Source: Kitasatospora setae KM-6054 (lineage in GTDB: Bacteria > Actinomycetota > Actinomycetes > Streptomycetales > Streptomycetaceae). From it: a stretch of 64,000 nt of DNA. This document shows, one piece after another, positions 15,870 through 23,522 of the stretch (positions are counted from its first letter, which is position 1; each line of letters opens with the position of its first letter). Under the pieces are notes generated by a model. That model was not told the origin of the DNA and did not search any database. It saw only the letters and a list, made by a program, of their open reading frames with translations. The stretch is from contig NC_016109.1 of NCBI RefSeq assembly GCF_000269985.1, positions 3,596,001 to 3,660,000 of the forward strand, given 5' to 3'. Made by a program: the position numbers and the translations under genes.

Positions 15870-16910
15870 TCAGAGGCTGACGCCGACCATCACCGGCTCG
15901 TTGACCAGTTCGACGCCGAACGCCGCGCGCACGCCGTCGCGCACCTCGCGGGCCAGCGCCAGCAGGTCCTCGGTGGTGGCCGAGCCGCGGTTGGTGAGGG
16001 CGAGGGTGTGCTTGGTGGAGAGGGTGGCCGGGCCGCTGCCGTGGCCCTTGCGGAAGCCCGCGTTGTCGATCAGCCAGGCGGCGGAGGTCTTGGTGCGGCC
16101 TTCCCCCGCCGGGTAGCTGGGCGCCCGCAGGTCGCCCAGCCTGGCGGTGAACGCGGCGAACTGGCGGTCCGTCAGGACCGGGTTGGTGAAGAACGAGCCC
16201 GCCGACCAGGTGTCGTGGTCGGCCGGGTCCAGCACCATGCCCTTGCCGGCCCGCAGCCGCAGCACCTCGGCGTGCGCCTCCGACAGCTTCACCCGCTCGC
16301 CCGCCCCGACGCCCAGCGAGCGGGCCACCTCGGCGTACTTGACCGGCGAGGACAGCCCGCCCTCGTCGGCGAGCCGGAACCGCACCCGCAGCACCACGTA
16401 CCGGTCCGGGTCGGCCTTGAAGCGGCTGTGCCGGTACGAGAAGGCGCAGTCGGCGCCGGACAGCGTGACGCTCTCGCCGAGCAGCCGGTCGTAGGCGACC
16501 ACCTCGGTGATGGTCTCGGCGACCTCCTGGCCGTACGCGCCCACGTTCTGCACCGGCGTCGCGCCCGCCGAGCCGGGGATCCCGGCCAGGAACTCGATCC
16601 CGGCCAGCCCGGCGGCGACGGTGCGGGCCACCGCGTCCGACCAGACCTCGCCGGCGGCGAGCTCCAGCAGCGGGCCGTCCAGCGCGAAGCCCTCGGTGGC
16701 GATCCGGACCACCGTGCCGGGGAAGCCGGCGTCCCCGATCACCAGGTTCGACCCGCCGCCGAGCACCAGCAGCGGCTCGCCCGCCTCGTCCGCCGCCCGC
16801 ACCGCGGCGACCACCTCGGCGTCCGTCCGCGCCGTCACCAGCCGCCGCGCCGGGCCGCCCAAGCGCAGCGTGGTCAACGGCGCGAGCGGCACATCCATCT
16901 CCTCGATCAC
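15870..16910 (-). CDS. murB: UDP-N-acetylmuramate dehydrogenase (chromosomal copy)
   Basis: FAD-dependent reductase that makes UDP-MurNAc from UDP-GlcNAc-enolpyruvate in peptidoglycan synthesis. 346 aa, start MIEEMDVPLAPLTTLRLGG. FAD-binding VLGGGSNLVIGDAGF, the substrate segment IPGSAGATPVQNVGAYGQE, the catalytic serine in WSAGSFFTNPVL and the C-terminal glutamate in LVNEPVMVGVSL are all present. This is the housekeeping gene; a divergent paralog lies at 34755-35840. Confidence 0.95.
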   Translation of the reverse strand: MIEEMDVPLAPLTTLRLGGPARRLVTARTDAEVVAAVRAADEAGEPLLVLGGGSNLVIGDAGFPGTVVRIATEGFALDGPLLELAAGEVWSDAVARTVAAGLAGIEFLAGIPGSAGATPVQNVGAYGQEVAETITEVVAYDRLLGESVTLSGADCAFSYRHSRFKADPDRYVVLRVRFRLADEGGLSSPVKYAEVARSLGVGAGERVKLSEAHAEVLRLRAGKGMVLDPADHDTWSAGSFFTNPVLTDRQFAAFTARLGDLRAPSYPAGEGRTKTSAAWLIDNAGFRKGHGSGPATLSTKHTLALTNRGSATTEDLLALAREVRDGVRAAFGVELVNEPVMVGVSL

Positions 16911-16950
16911 CGCCCCAGCGTATGCCAGCCGGCGGGCTCCCGGCGGACCG

Positions 16951-17346
16951 CTACGCGGCGTCCGCCAGCCGCCGGCCCGCCTCCGCCCAGTCCGGCGCGG
17001 CCGGGGTGTCGGCGCGCCAGCTGGTGAACGCGGAGTGCTCCATGACGGGCCGCAGCCCGGTCATCGCCCGCTGGTGGGTCCCGGAGCGGACGAACGCGGT
17101 GAGCGCCTCGCGGTCGCTCCAGGCGGAGAGCACCCAGAAGGTGCGGCGCAGCGGCGCGGTGCGCAGGGCGACGCCGAGCGAGCCGGGGGCCCGGCGGGCC
17201 TGGGCACGGACCTTCAGGGACTGCCGGAGGAAGCCGGGCACGTGCCGCAGTCCGCGCACCCGCAGTTCGGCGGCCATCACCACGGGCCGCTCGGGCGGCA
17301 GCGGCGCGGCGGGCCCGGGGGTCCAGGGCAGGGTCAGGGCGAACAC
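16951..17346 (-). CDS. DUF3291-like / monooxygenase-like ferredoxin-fold protein
   Basis: 131 aa. The pattern FWVLSAWSDREALTAFVRSGTHQRAM is that of small dimeric alpha/beta-barrel proteins related to antibiotic-biosynthesis monooxygenases and DUF3291. No catalytic residue can be assigned. It lies 60 bp downstream of the MFS transporter gene on the same strand, so it may be part of the TetR-controlled efflux unit. Function unknown. Confidence 0.6.
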   Translation of the reverse strand: MFALTLPWTPGPAAPLPPERPVVMAAELRVRGLRHVPGFLRQSLKVRAQARRAPGSLGVALRTAPLRRTFWVLSAWSDREALTAFVRSGTHQRAMTGLRPVMEHSAFTSWRADTPAAPDWAEAGRRLADAA

Positions 17347-17406
17347 GGTGGTTCTCCTCTATCTACTCGGTCGGTGCTCGGTGGTGTCCGGCCGGTGCGC
17401 GGCGGT

Positions 17407-18813
17407 TCAGGCCGGTACGGCTTCCGGGCGGACCGCCCCGGCCGGGCGGAGGCCGTGCCGGCGCGGGACGAGCGCGGCGGCGACCGCGCCGGCCCCGATC
17501 GCGCCGGCGCCGACGAGCAGCGCGGGGACCAGTCCGTCGGTGAAGGCCGCGGTGCTGCCGTAGCCGCCCCGGGCGGAGAAGACCGCGGACAGCACGGCCA
17601 CTCCGAGCGCGCCGCCGACCTCGCGCATGGCGTTGTTGGCGCCGGAGGCGATGCCCTGCTCGGCGGGGCGGACGCTGGCCATCACCAGGTTGGCGGTGGG
17701 GGCGAAGTAGAGGGACATCCCGACGCCGCAGACCATCAGGACCGGCACCTGCGGCCCGTACCCCTCGGAGTACTCGGCGAGCAGGGCCAGCCCGAGCAGG
17801 CCGAGGGCCTGCAGGACGAGTCCGGTGACGACGATGGAGCGGCCGCCGATCCGGTCGGTGAGGATCCCGGCGAACGGGGCGACCAGCAGCGGCATCGCGG
17901 TCCACGGCAGCATCCGGACGCCGGCCTGCTCGGCGGTGTAGCCGTTGACGCCCTGGAAGTACTGGCTGATCAGGAAGATCGAGCCGAACATGCCGAGGAA
18001 CATCAGCAGGCTGGCCGCGTTGACGGCGCTGAACGCCCGGCTGCGGAACAGCCGCATCGGCAGCATCGGCCGCTTCGCCCAGCGGATCTCGTACCCGACG
18101 AAGGCGGCCAGCAGCAGGACGCCGGCGGTCAGCGCGGTGAGCACCAGCGGGTCGGTCCAGCCGTCGGGGTTGCCGCGGACCAGGCCGAGGACGACGCCGA
18201 ACAGGCCGCCGCTGACCAGCAGGGTGCCGGGGAGGTCCAGCCGGGGGTTCTCGCCGCGGCTCTCGGCGAGCACGGCGCGGGCGAGCGGCAGCAGGAGCAG
18301 GCCGACCGGGACGTTCACCCAGAAGATCCACTGCCAGGAGAAGTGCTCGGTGAGGCTGCCGCCGATCAGCGGTCCGGTGGCGACGGCGAGGCCGCTGACC
18401 CCGGACCAGATGCCGAACGCCATGCCGCGCCGGGCGGCGGGAACGGCGACGGTCAGCAGGGTGAGGGTGAGCGGCATCGTGATCGCCGCGCCGACGCCCT
18501 GGACGGCGCGGGCGGCGATCAGCGTCCCCATGGTCGGGGCGAGCGCGGCGGACGCCGAGCCGAGGGTGAAGACGGTCAGCCCGACGAGGAACATCCGGCG
18601 GCGGCCGAAGCGGTCGCCGAGGGCGGCGCCGAGCATCAGCAGGACCGCGAAGGTCAGGGTGTACCCGCTGACCGTCCACTCCAGGTCGGCGAGCGCGCCG
18701 CCCAGGTCGGTGCGGATCGCGGGCAGTGCGGTGGTGACCACCAGGTTGTCGAGTCCGGCCATGAAGCTGGCCACGCTGACGACCACCAGGGTCCAGACGG
18801 CTTGCCTGTTCAT
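17407..18813 (-). CDS. MFS drug efflux transporter, DHA2 (EmrB/QacA) family
   Basis: 468 aa, rich in hydrophobic helices and consistent with the 14-helix DHA2 type. Motif A-like GDRFGRRRMF follows helix 2, and the antiporter motif (AVATGPLIGGSLTEHFSWQWIFW) follows in helix 5. The short N-terminus runs straight into helix 1 (WTLVVVSVASFMAGLDNLVV). Start ATG 18813 with a GGGGGAAG ribosome site. The palindromic sequence ATTGATCAAT lies about 25 bp upstream and is nearly duplicated before the adjacent tetR gene, so expression is probably TetR-controlled. Substrate unknown. Confidence 0.88.
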   Translation of the reverse strand: MNRQAVWTLVVVSVASFMAGLDNLVVTTALPAIRTDLGGALADLEWTVSGYTLTFAVLLMLGAALGDRFGRRRMFLVGLTVFTLGSASAALAPTMGTLIAARAVQGVGAAITMPLTLTLLTVAVPAARRGMAFGIWSGVSGLAVATGPLIGGSLTEHFSWQWIFWVNVPVGLLLLPLARAVLAESRGENPRLDLPGTLLVSGGLFGVVLGLVRGNPDGWTDPLVLTALTAGVLLLAAFVGYEIRWAKRPMLPMRLFRSRAFSAVNAASLLMFLGMFGSIFLISQYFQGVNGYTAEQAGVRMLPWTAMPLLVAPFAGILTDRIGGRSIVVTGLVLQALGLLGLALLAEYSEGYGPQVPVLMVCGVGMSLYFAPTANLVMASVRPAEQGIASGANNAMREVGGALGVAVLSAVFSARGGYGSTAAFTDGLVPALLVGAGAIGAGAVAAALVPRRHGLRPAGAVRPEAVPA

Positions 18814-18834
18814 CTGCGCTTCCCCCAAGGTTGT

Positions 18835-18848
18835 GATTGATCAATAAC
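18835..18848. promoter_or_regulatory. Putative TetR operator at the efflux gene
   Basis: GATTGATCAATAAC contains the perfect palindrome ATTGATCAAT. A near copy, GATTGGCCAATAAC, lies just before the tetR start (19512-19525). Shared palindromes at both promoters are the usual sign of a TetR-family regulator controlling itself and its neighbour. Confidence 0.65.
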
Positions 18849-18894
18849 TTTTGTGGGCCGAAAAAAGGGCGCCCGCCGCCGTCGACGGAGCGCC

Positions 18895-19497
18895 TCAGCC
18901 TTCCCCGGCCCCCGCCTGCTGCTGCTCTTCCCGCTCCGCGATCTTGCCGTTCAGCTCCAGGAACGCCGTCCAGAGCCGGTCCTCGAACGGGTACCCCAGC
19001 GCCACCAGGGTGTTGATCAGCATCCCGTGGGCCATGAACTCGGCGGCCTTGGCCCGGTCGCCGATCCGCCCCTCGATCCGCTCGAACAGCCGGGACCAGC
19101 CCGCCCGGGCCATCTCCCCGACCCCGCCGTCGCCGGCCGACTCGGCCGCGAACACCGAGACGTAGATCTGCATCTGCATCATCACCTGCTCGCGGTCCTC
19201 GACCAGGCTCAGGTACGCCTCGCCCATCGCCTCGCAGGCCGCCTCCCCCGACAACCCCTCCGACGCCCGGTCGAAGACCCGCCAGGTCTCCTCCATGCAG
19301 TGTTCGGCCGCCGCCTCGAAGATCGCCTGCTTGTTGGGGTAGAGCCGGAACAGGTACGGCTGCGAGACGCCCACCCGGCGGGCGATCGCCTCGGTGGACG
19401 TCCCCCGGTAGCCACTACGGGCGAACTCCACCATGGCCGCCCGGACGACGCTCTCGCGACGCTCCTCGGCGGACATCCGCATGCTGTTCCTGGCCAC
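18895..19497 (-). CDS. TetR-family transcriptional regulator
   Basis: 200 aa. N-terminal TetR helix-turn-helix: RRESVVRAAMVEFARSGYRG then TSTEAIARRVGVSQPYLFRLY with the NKQAIFEAA follow-on. The C-terminal ligand domain is family-variable and its effector cannot be predicted. It is immediately upstream of, and in the same direction as, the DHA2 transporter, with matching palindromes before each gene. Likely a repressor released by a transported compound. Confidence 0.9.
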   Translation of the reverse strand: MARNSMRMSAEERRESVVRAAMVEFARSGYRGTSTEAIARRVGVSQPYLFRLYPNKQAIFEAAAEHCMEETWRVFDRASEGLSGEAACEAMGEAYLSLVEDREQVMMQMQIYVSVFAAESAGDGGVGEMARAGWSRLFERIEGRIGDRAKAAEFMAHGMLINTLVALGYPFEDRLWTAFLELNGKIAEREEQQQAGAGEG

Positions 19498-19511
19498 ACC
19501 CAGAGATTAGT

Positions 19512-19525
19512 GATTGGCCAATAAC
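19512..19525. promoter_or_regulatory. Putative TetR operator at the tetR gene
   Basis: GATTGGCCAATAAC with the perfect palindrome ATTGGCCAAT, 15 bp upstream of the tetR start; 12 of 14 bases match the operator at 18835-18848. Confidence 0.65.
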
Positions 19526-19663
19526 TTGGCAAGCGCCCAGCTCGGGCCCGCTTCCGGCCCGCCCGGGAACGGCGCAGGGGCCGGAGGCGAAGCCCCCGAC
19601 CCCGTACGCCGCGGCACGCACGCGCGCCCCGGATCAGCTCGACTCGACTCGGCTCGGTTCGGC

Positions 19664-20092
19664 TCAGCTCAGCCGGACGACCGCCCGGGCCATGCCCAGG
19701 ACCTTCTGCCCCGCGCTGGTCGCGACGATGTCGACCCGCACCCTGTTGTCCTCCAGCAGCGCGGCGACCTTCGCGGCGACCTCGATGGTCGCGCCCACGC
19801 CGTCGTTGGGGACGACCACCGGCTTGGTGAACCGGACGCCGTACTCGACCACCGCGGCCGGGTCGCCGACCCAGTCGGTCACCACCCGCACGGCCTCGGC
19901 CATGGTGAACATGCCGTGCGCGATGACGTCCGGGAGGCCGACCTCCAGGGCGAACTTCTCGTTCCAGTGGATCGGGTTGAAGTCCCCGGAGGCACCGGCG
20001 TACTGCACCAACGTCGCCCGGGTGACCGGGAACGACCGGGCCGGCAGCTCGGTGCCGACCTGGACCTCATCGAAACGGACCGCCACGGTCAC
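19664..20092 (-). CDS. MaoC-type (R)-hydratase, HadB-like
   Basis: 142 aa hot-dog fold protein. Contains the hydratase signature YAGASGDFNPIHWNEKFA with the catalytic Asp and His, then VIAHGMFTMA. In actinobacteria HadB-like subunits pair with HadA-like proteins as 3-hydroxyacyl-(ACP/CoA) dehydratases. Its start overlaps the stop of the upstream HadA-like gene by 4 bp, so they are translationally coupled. The motif places the active site in this subunit. Confidence 0.85.
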   Translation of the reverse strand: MTVAVRFDEVQVGTELPARSFPVTRATLVQYAGASGDFNPIHWNEKFALEVGLPDVIAHGMFTMAEAVRVVTDWVGDPAAVVEYGVRFTKPVVVPNDGVGATIEVAAKVAALLEDNRVRVDIVATSAGQKVLGMARAVVRLS

Positions 20093-20547
20093 TCCCCTCC
20101 GGCTTCGGCGGCGCGCGCCACCAGCGTCATGATCGACGTCACCACGTGCTCGCCACTCACGTCGCCCACCTCGCCGCGGATGGTCAGCACCTCGTTGCCC
20201 GCCAGCGACTTGATCGCGTCGATCGAGATCGTGACCGAGAGCCGGTCGCCGGCCCGGACCGGACGGGTGTAGACGAACTTCTGGTCGCCGTGCACCACCC
20301 GGCTGTAGTCCAGCCCGAGCTCGGGGTCCTCGACGACCTGCGCGGCCGCCCGGAAGCTCAGCATGAACGGGAAGGTCAGCGGGGCGATGACGTCCGGGTG
20401 CCCGAGCGCCTTCGCGGCCTCCTGGTCGACGTACGCCGGGTTCGCGTCACCGATCGCGACGGCGAACTCGCGGATCTTCTCCCGGCCGACCTCGTACGGC
20501 TCGGTGGGCGGGTAGGTCCGCCCGATGAACGAGGGGTCGAGCGGCAT
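20089..20547 (-). CDS. MaoC N-terminal domain dehydratase, HadA-like
   Basis: 152 aa, starts MPLDPSFIGRTYPPTEPYEV, the usual start of the streptomycete MaoC-like subunit located beside rpmG. Contains AVAIGDANPAYVDQEAAKALG and a conserved C-terminal hot-dog half, but lacks the DxxxxH catalytic pattern of the downstream subunit, so it probably forms the non-catalytic partner. Overlaps the HadB-like gene by 4 bp. Role in fatty acid dehydration is inferred from family. Confidence 0.85.
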   Translation of the reverse strand: MPLDPSFIGRTYPPTEPYEVGREKIREFAVAIGDANPAYVDQEAAKALGHPDVIAPLTFPFMLSFRAAAQVVEDPELGLDYSRVVHGDQKFVYTRPVRAGDRLSVTISIDAIKSLAGNEVLTIRGEVGDVSGEHVVTSIMTLVARAAEAGGE

Positions 20548-20600
20548 GGGGCAACTCCTCAGGTCCGTCCGGTGCGACCGGCTCCGTCATGCGGAAATGA

Positions 20601-20637
20601 CTCCAGGCCGCACCCCGTGACGGGGTGCGGCCTGGAG
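20601..20637 (-). terminator. rpmG terminator
   Basis: Perfect 16-bp stem (CTCCAGGCCGCACCCC with its complement) and 5-nt loop 12 bp after the rpmG stop. Confidence 0.85.
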
Positions 20638-20648
20638 TCGAGGCAAAG

Positions 20649-20813
20649 TCAGCGGGTTTCGCGGTGCGCCGTGTGAGAGTTGCAACGCGGGCAGTGCTTC
20701 TTCATCTCAAGACGGTCCGGGTCGTTACGCCGGTTCTTCTTGGTGATGTAGTTCCGCTCCTTGCACTCCACGCAGGCCAGCGTGATCTTCGGGCGGACGT
20801 CGGTGGCAGCCAC
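20649..20813 (-). CDS. rpmG: 50S ribosomal protein L33
   Basis: 54 aa: (M)[18 protein letters not shown], then a zinc-binding C+ form with CVEC and CPRC pairs. Start is the GTG at 20813; the upstream in-frame extension runs into the tRNA-Met gene and is not real. The C+ type needs zinc, and in many actinobacteria a C- paralog is induced by zinc starvation. Followed by a strong terminator. Confidence 0.95.
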   Translation of the reverse strand: MAATDVRPKITLACVECKERNYITKKNRRNDPDRLEMKKHCPRCNSHTAHRETR

Positions 20814-20896
20814 GGGAGTGCCTTCCTGGGACAACGAATAAGAACACAGACAAGAGTAGCCGATCGGGAGTGTTCCCCCCGATCGACTACGCGGGG

Positions 20897-20969
20897 TAGC
20901 GGTGACCGGACTTGAACCGGTGACACAGCGATTATGAGCCGCTTGCTCTACCAACTGAGCTACACCGCT
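20897..20969 (-). tRNA. tRNA-Met (CAT)
   Basis: 73-nt cloverleaf: acceptor AGCGGTG/CACCGCT, D arm with AGTTGGTA, anticodon loop CTCATAA (anticodon CAT) and T loop TTCAAGT. It begins with A1-T72 and lacks initiator-type anticodon-stem G:C triplets, so it is probably the elongator. Confidence 0.95.
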
Positions 20970-21011
20970 TTGATGATCGGAACCTCACCGGAGCGAGGAA
21001 CTCTTCACCAG

Positions 21012-21084
21012 AGCCCCCATGCGGAATCGAACCGCAGACCTTCTCCTTACCATGGAGACGCTCTACCGACTGAGCTATAGGGGC
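21012..21084 (-). tRNA. tRNA-Thr (GGT)
   Basis: 73-nt cloverleaf: acceptor GCCCCTA with a G-T pair in TGGGGGC, D arm with AGTCGGTA, anticodon loop ATGGTAA (anticodon GGT) and T loop TTCGATT. Adjacent to tRNA-Met and likely cotranscribed. Confidence 0.95.
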
Positions 21085-21347
21085 GAACGAGGAAGAGATT
21101 ACACGGTTCCGGGCCAGAGGTGAAATCCGTATCCGCGCCGGATCTCCGCAGGTCGGCAGGCCCGCACTGACGAGCCGTCACCCGACACCCGTTCGACCGC
21201 CGCCGCAACCGGAACGCGCCCGACACGTCCCGACGCCCGCCTCCGACCGTCCCGCCCGAACCCGGCCTAGGCTCGACCGTCAGTGATCTCCCGGACGCCC
21301 CGTCCACGGGGGCGCCGGGCGGTCGACCGGACTGGAGGAGCGGGCCG

Positions 21348-22601
21348 ATGAGCGAACGCAGCGAGGGCGCCCAGCCGCCGCCGGCCGCCAACCCGCTCGG
21401 GCACGGGCCGGTCCTGCTGCTCACCGGGGCGCGACTGCTGGACGGGCGGGTGGTGGACGTCCGGATCAGCGGGGACCGGATCCAGGCCGTCGGCACGGTC
21501 GGCAGCCTCGGACCGATGCCCGCGCTGCCCGGCCAGCCCACCGTCACCACCGGCGCCCGGATCGACCTGTCCGGCTACCTGCTGCTGCCCGCCCCCGCCG
21601 AACCGCACGGACACTACGACAGCGCGTTCTCCGCCGCCCTGCCCGCGCCGCCCGCCGACGGGCCGGCCGAACTGGTCCGCCGGGCCACCGAGTCCGCGCT
21701 CACCTCGCTCGGCTACGGCGCCACCGCCCAGCGCACCCACGTCCGGATCGGCGACGCGCACGGCCTGAGCCGGCTGGAAGCCGTCCTCACCGCCCGGCAG
21801 GCGCTGCGCGGACTGGCCGACCTGCAGGCCGTCGCGATGCCCCGGCTGCTCACCGGCCGGGCCGGGGCGAACGGGCGGGCCCTGCTCCGGGACGCGCTCA
21901 AACTCGGCGCCGACGCGGCCGGCGGCTGCCCCGACCTCGACCCGGACCCGGTCGGCTACGCGCAGGTCCTGCTGAACGCCGCCGCCGAGGCGGACTGCCC
22001 GGTCGACCTGCACACCGACGCCGCCGACCCGACCCAGCTCGCCCGCCTGGTCACCGCGCTCGCCCCGCACCGGCCCCGGGTCACCCTCGGCCCGTGCAGC
22101 GCACTGCCGCCCGGCGGCGCCGACCTGCTGGCCGGCGCCGGCGTCCGGGTGGTCTGCCTGCCGCAGAACGGCGGCTGCACCGGCCTCGAAGGCCCGCCGA
22201 TCGGCCTGCGCCCCACCCTCGTCCGGGAGTTCGCGCAGGCCCGGGTCGCCCTCAGCGCCGGCGGCGGCGGCCTGCGCGACGCCTCCAACCCGGTCGGCCG
22301 CGCCGACCCCCTCGACGCCGCCCGACTGCTCGCCGCCGGCGGCGCGCTCTCCCCCGAAGCCGCCTACGACGCCGTCTCCGCCCAGGCCCGCACCGCCCTC
22401 GGCCTCCCCCCGGTCCGGGTCGACGCCGGCTTCCCCGCCGAACTCCTCGCCATCCGCGGCGACAGCCTGACCGGCGCCCTCTCCGGCGGCCACTCCCGCC
22501 TGGTCGTCCACTGCGGCCGCATCGTCTCCCGCACCAGCGCCGTCCGCGAGTTCGCCGACACCGTCACCCTGGCCCTCCCCCGCCAGAACCACCCGGGCTG
22601 A
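21348..22601 (+). CDS. Amidohydrolase-family protein (cytosine deaminase-like)
   Basis: 417 aa, start ATG 21348 preceded by GGAGGAGCGG. The architecture is the amidohydrolase TIM barrel with the flanking beta domain: VLLLTGARLLDGRVVDVRI at the start, APAEPHGHYDSAF where the metal-binding HxH usually sits, CPVDLHTDAADPTQ and CLPQNGGCTG. Several canonical histidine positions are poorly conserved (EPHGHYD, LSAGGGGLRD in place of the GxD segment), so activity is uncertain. Substrate may be cytosine or another amidine/heterocycle, or this may be a divergent non-catalytic member. Confidence 0.65.
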   Translation: MSERSEGAQPPPAANPLGHGPVLLLTGARLLDGRVVDVRISGDRIQAVGTVGSLGPMPALPGQPTVTTGARIDLSGYLLLPAPAEPHGHYDSAFSAALPAPPADGPAELVRRATESALTSLGYGATAQRTHVRIGDAHGLSRLEAVLTARQALRGLADLQAVAMPRLLTGRAGANGRALLRDALKLGADAAGGCPDLDPDPVGYAQVLLNAAAEADCPVDLHTDAADPTQLARLVTALAPHRPRVTLGPCSALPPGGADLLAGAGVRVVCLPQNGGCTGLEGPPIGLRPTLVREFAQARVALSAGGGGLRDASNPVGRADPLDAARLLAAGGALSPEAAYDAVSAQARTALGLPPVRVDAGFPAELLAIRGDSLTGALSGGHSRLVVHCGRIVSRTSAVREFADTVTLALPRQNHPG

Positions 22602-22623
22602 GCCCGGGGCACGCCGGAAGAAC

Positions 22624-22667
22624 GAAGAAGCCCCCGGGCCGCGTTTCCGCGGCCCGGGGGCTTCTTC
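22624..22667. terminator. Bidirectional terminator, amidohydrolase / tRNA-Tyr
   Basis: 20-bp perfect stem (GAAGAAGCCCCCGGGCCGCG and its complement) with a 4-nt loop. It has T/A runs at both feet and lies between convergent transcripts. Confidence 0.9.
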
Positions 22668-22676
22668 ACTATCCAG

Positions 22677-22757
22677 TGGCTGGTGCAGGGTTCGAACCTG
22701 CGTAGCTTGCGCGACAGATTTACAGTCTGCTCCCTTTGGCCGCTCGGGCAACCAGCC
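22677..22757 (-). tRNA. tRNA-Tyr (GTA)
   Basis: 81-nt class II tRNA: acceptor GGCTGGT/ACCAGCC, D arm with CCCGAGCGGCCAAAGGG, anticodon loop CTGTAAA (anticodon GTA), a long variable arm and T loop TTCGAAC. Confidence 0.95.
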
Positions 22758-22971
22758 AGGGATGGTGTCTCGCGGAGCACTGCCCCGTTCGACGTCGTAA
22801 ACGATACCTGATGTTGGGGGGTGGTCCGCCACCTGGTTACGTCACCCGGTGATCAAGGTCGGCGCGCGGCTGTTGCGGGCGGGGGCCCGGGGGGCTGGAT
22901 AGGCTGGGGCGTCGCCCGCCGGTGGCGGGCGACGCGACCGTGCAGCCTGTAGTGCAAGGAGACCAACACCC

Positions 22972-23460
22972 ATGGCCGACTCCAGTTTCGACATCGTCTC
23001 GAAGGTCGAGTGGCAGGAGGTCGACAACGCGATCAACCAGACCTCCCGCGAGATCGCCACCCGGTTCGACTTCAAGAACGTGGGCGCCGAGATCAAGCGG
23101 TCCGGCGAGAAGATCGAGATGAAGGCCAACGGCGAGGAGCGGGTCCGGGCGATCCTGGACGTGCTGCAGACCAAGTTCGTCAAGCGCGGGCTGTCGCTGA
23201 AGGCGCTGGACGCGGCGGAGCCGCAGCTGTCCGGCAAGGAGTACAAGATCTTCGCCGACATCAAGGAAGGCATCACCACCGAGGATGCCAAGAAGGTCGC
23301 GAAGATCATCCGCGACGAGGGCCCCAAGGGCGTCAAGGCGCAGGTCCAGGGCGACGAGCTGCGGGTCAGCTCGAAGTCGCGCGACGACCTGCAGGCCGTG
23401 CAGAACCTGCTCAAGGGCAAGGACCTGGACTTCGCGCTCCAGTTCGTCAACTACCGCTAG
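22972..23460 (+). CDS. yajQ: YajQ family nucleotide-binding protein (integration target)
   Basis: 162 aa, normal length, starts [20 protein letters not shown] and ends [10 protein letters not shown]. YajQ proteins bind nucleotides (cyclic di-GMP in some pathogens). The ATG is preceded by AAGGAGACCAAC. The last codons coincide with the left copy of a direct repeat whose right copy lies at 50605-50623. The integrated element thus supplies the stop (TAG here, TGA at the displaced chromosomal end) while leaving the protein sequence intact. The gene's original terminator was displaced to about 50.65 kb. Confidence 0.93.
   Translation: MADSSFDIVSKVEWQEVDNAINQTSREIATRFDFKNVGAEIKRSGEKIEMKANGEERVRAILDVLQTKFVKRGLSLKALDAAEPQLSGKEYKIFADIKEGITTEDAKKVAKIIRDEGPKGVKAQVQGDELRVSSKSRDDLQAVQNLLKGKDLDFALQFVNYR
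23440..23458 (+). repeat. attL: attL, left copy of the 19-bp att repeat
   Basis: CAGTTCGTCAACTACCGCT at the 3' end of yajQ. It matches CAGTACGTCAACTACCGCT at 50605-50623 with one mismatch; the perfect core is CGTCAACTACCGCT. The direct repeat flanks an integrase-bearing segment. Confidence 0.8.
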
Positions 23461-23468
23461 CAAACCCC

Positions 23469-23478
23469 GCTGACCTGC
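23469..23478. repeat. Terminal inverted repeat, left copy
   Basis: GCTGACCTGC, 11 bp inside attL, is the exact reverse complement of GCAGGTCAGC at 50583-50592, 13 bp inside attR. Similar GGTCAGCG motifs recur near the right end (about 50471 and 50554). Possible integrase or accessory-protein site; inference. Confidence 0.5.
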
Positions 23479-23503
23479 GGGAACGCTAGCTTTTCGGCCC
23501 GGG

Positions 23504-23522
23504 AGGGCACATCGAGGGCACA
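23504..23522. repeat. Putative integrase arm-type site, left
   Basis: AGGGCACATCGAGGGCACA, itself a tandem of AGGGCACA. A copy with one mismatch lies in the same orientation at 50484-50502, 108 bp from attR. Paired sites inside both ends of an integrated element are typical of tyrosine-integrase arm sites. Confidence 0.5.

Noticed and set aside
16507..18840. A 777-codon plus-strand frame across murB, the DUF3291-like gene and the MFS gene.
   Set aside because: Gly/Ala/Arg-rich shadow; the opposite strand has well-supported proteins with ribosome sites.
19620..19662. Short degenerate repeats of CGACTCG/CGGCTCG downstream of the MaoC pair.
   Set aside because: Too short and variable for a regulatory or CRISPR-type array; likely simple sequence drift.
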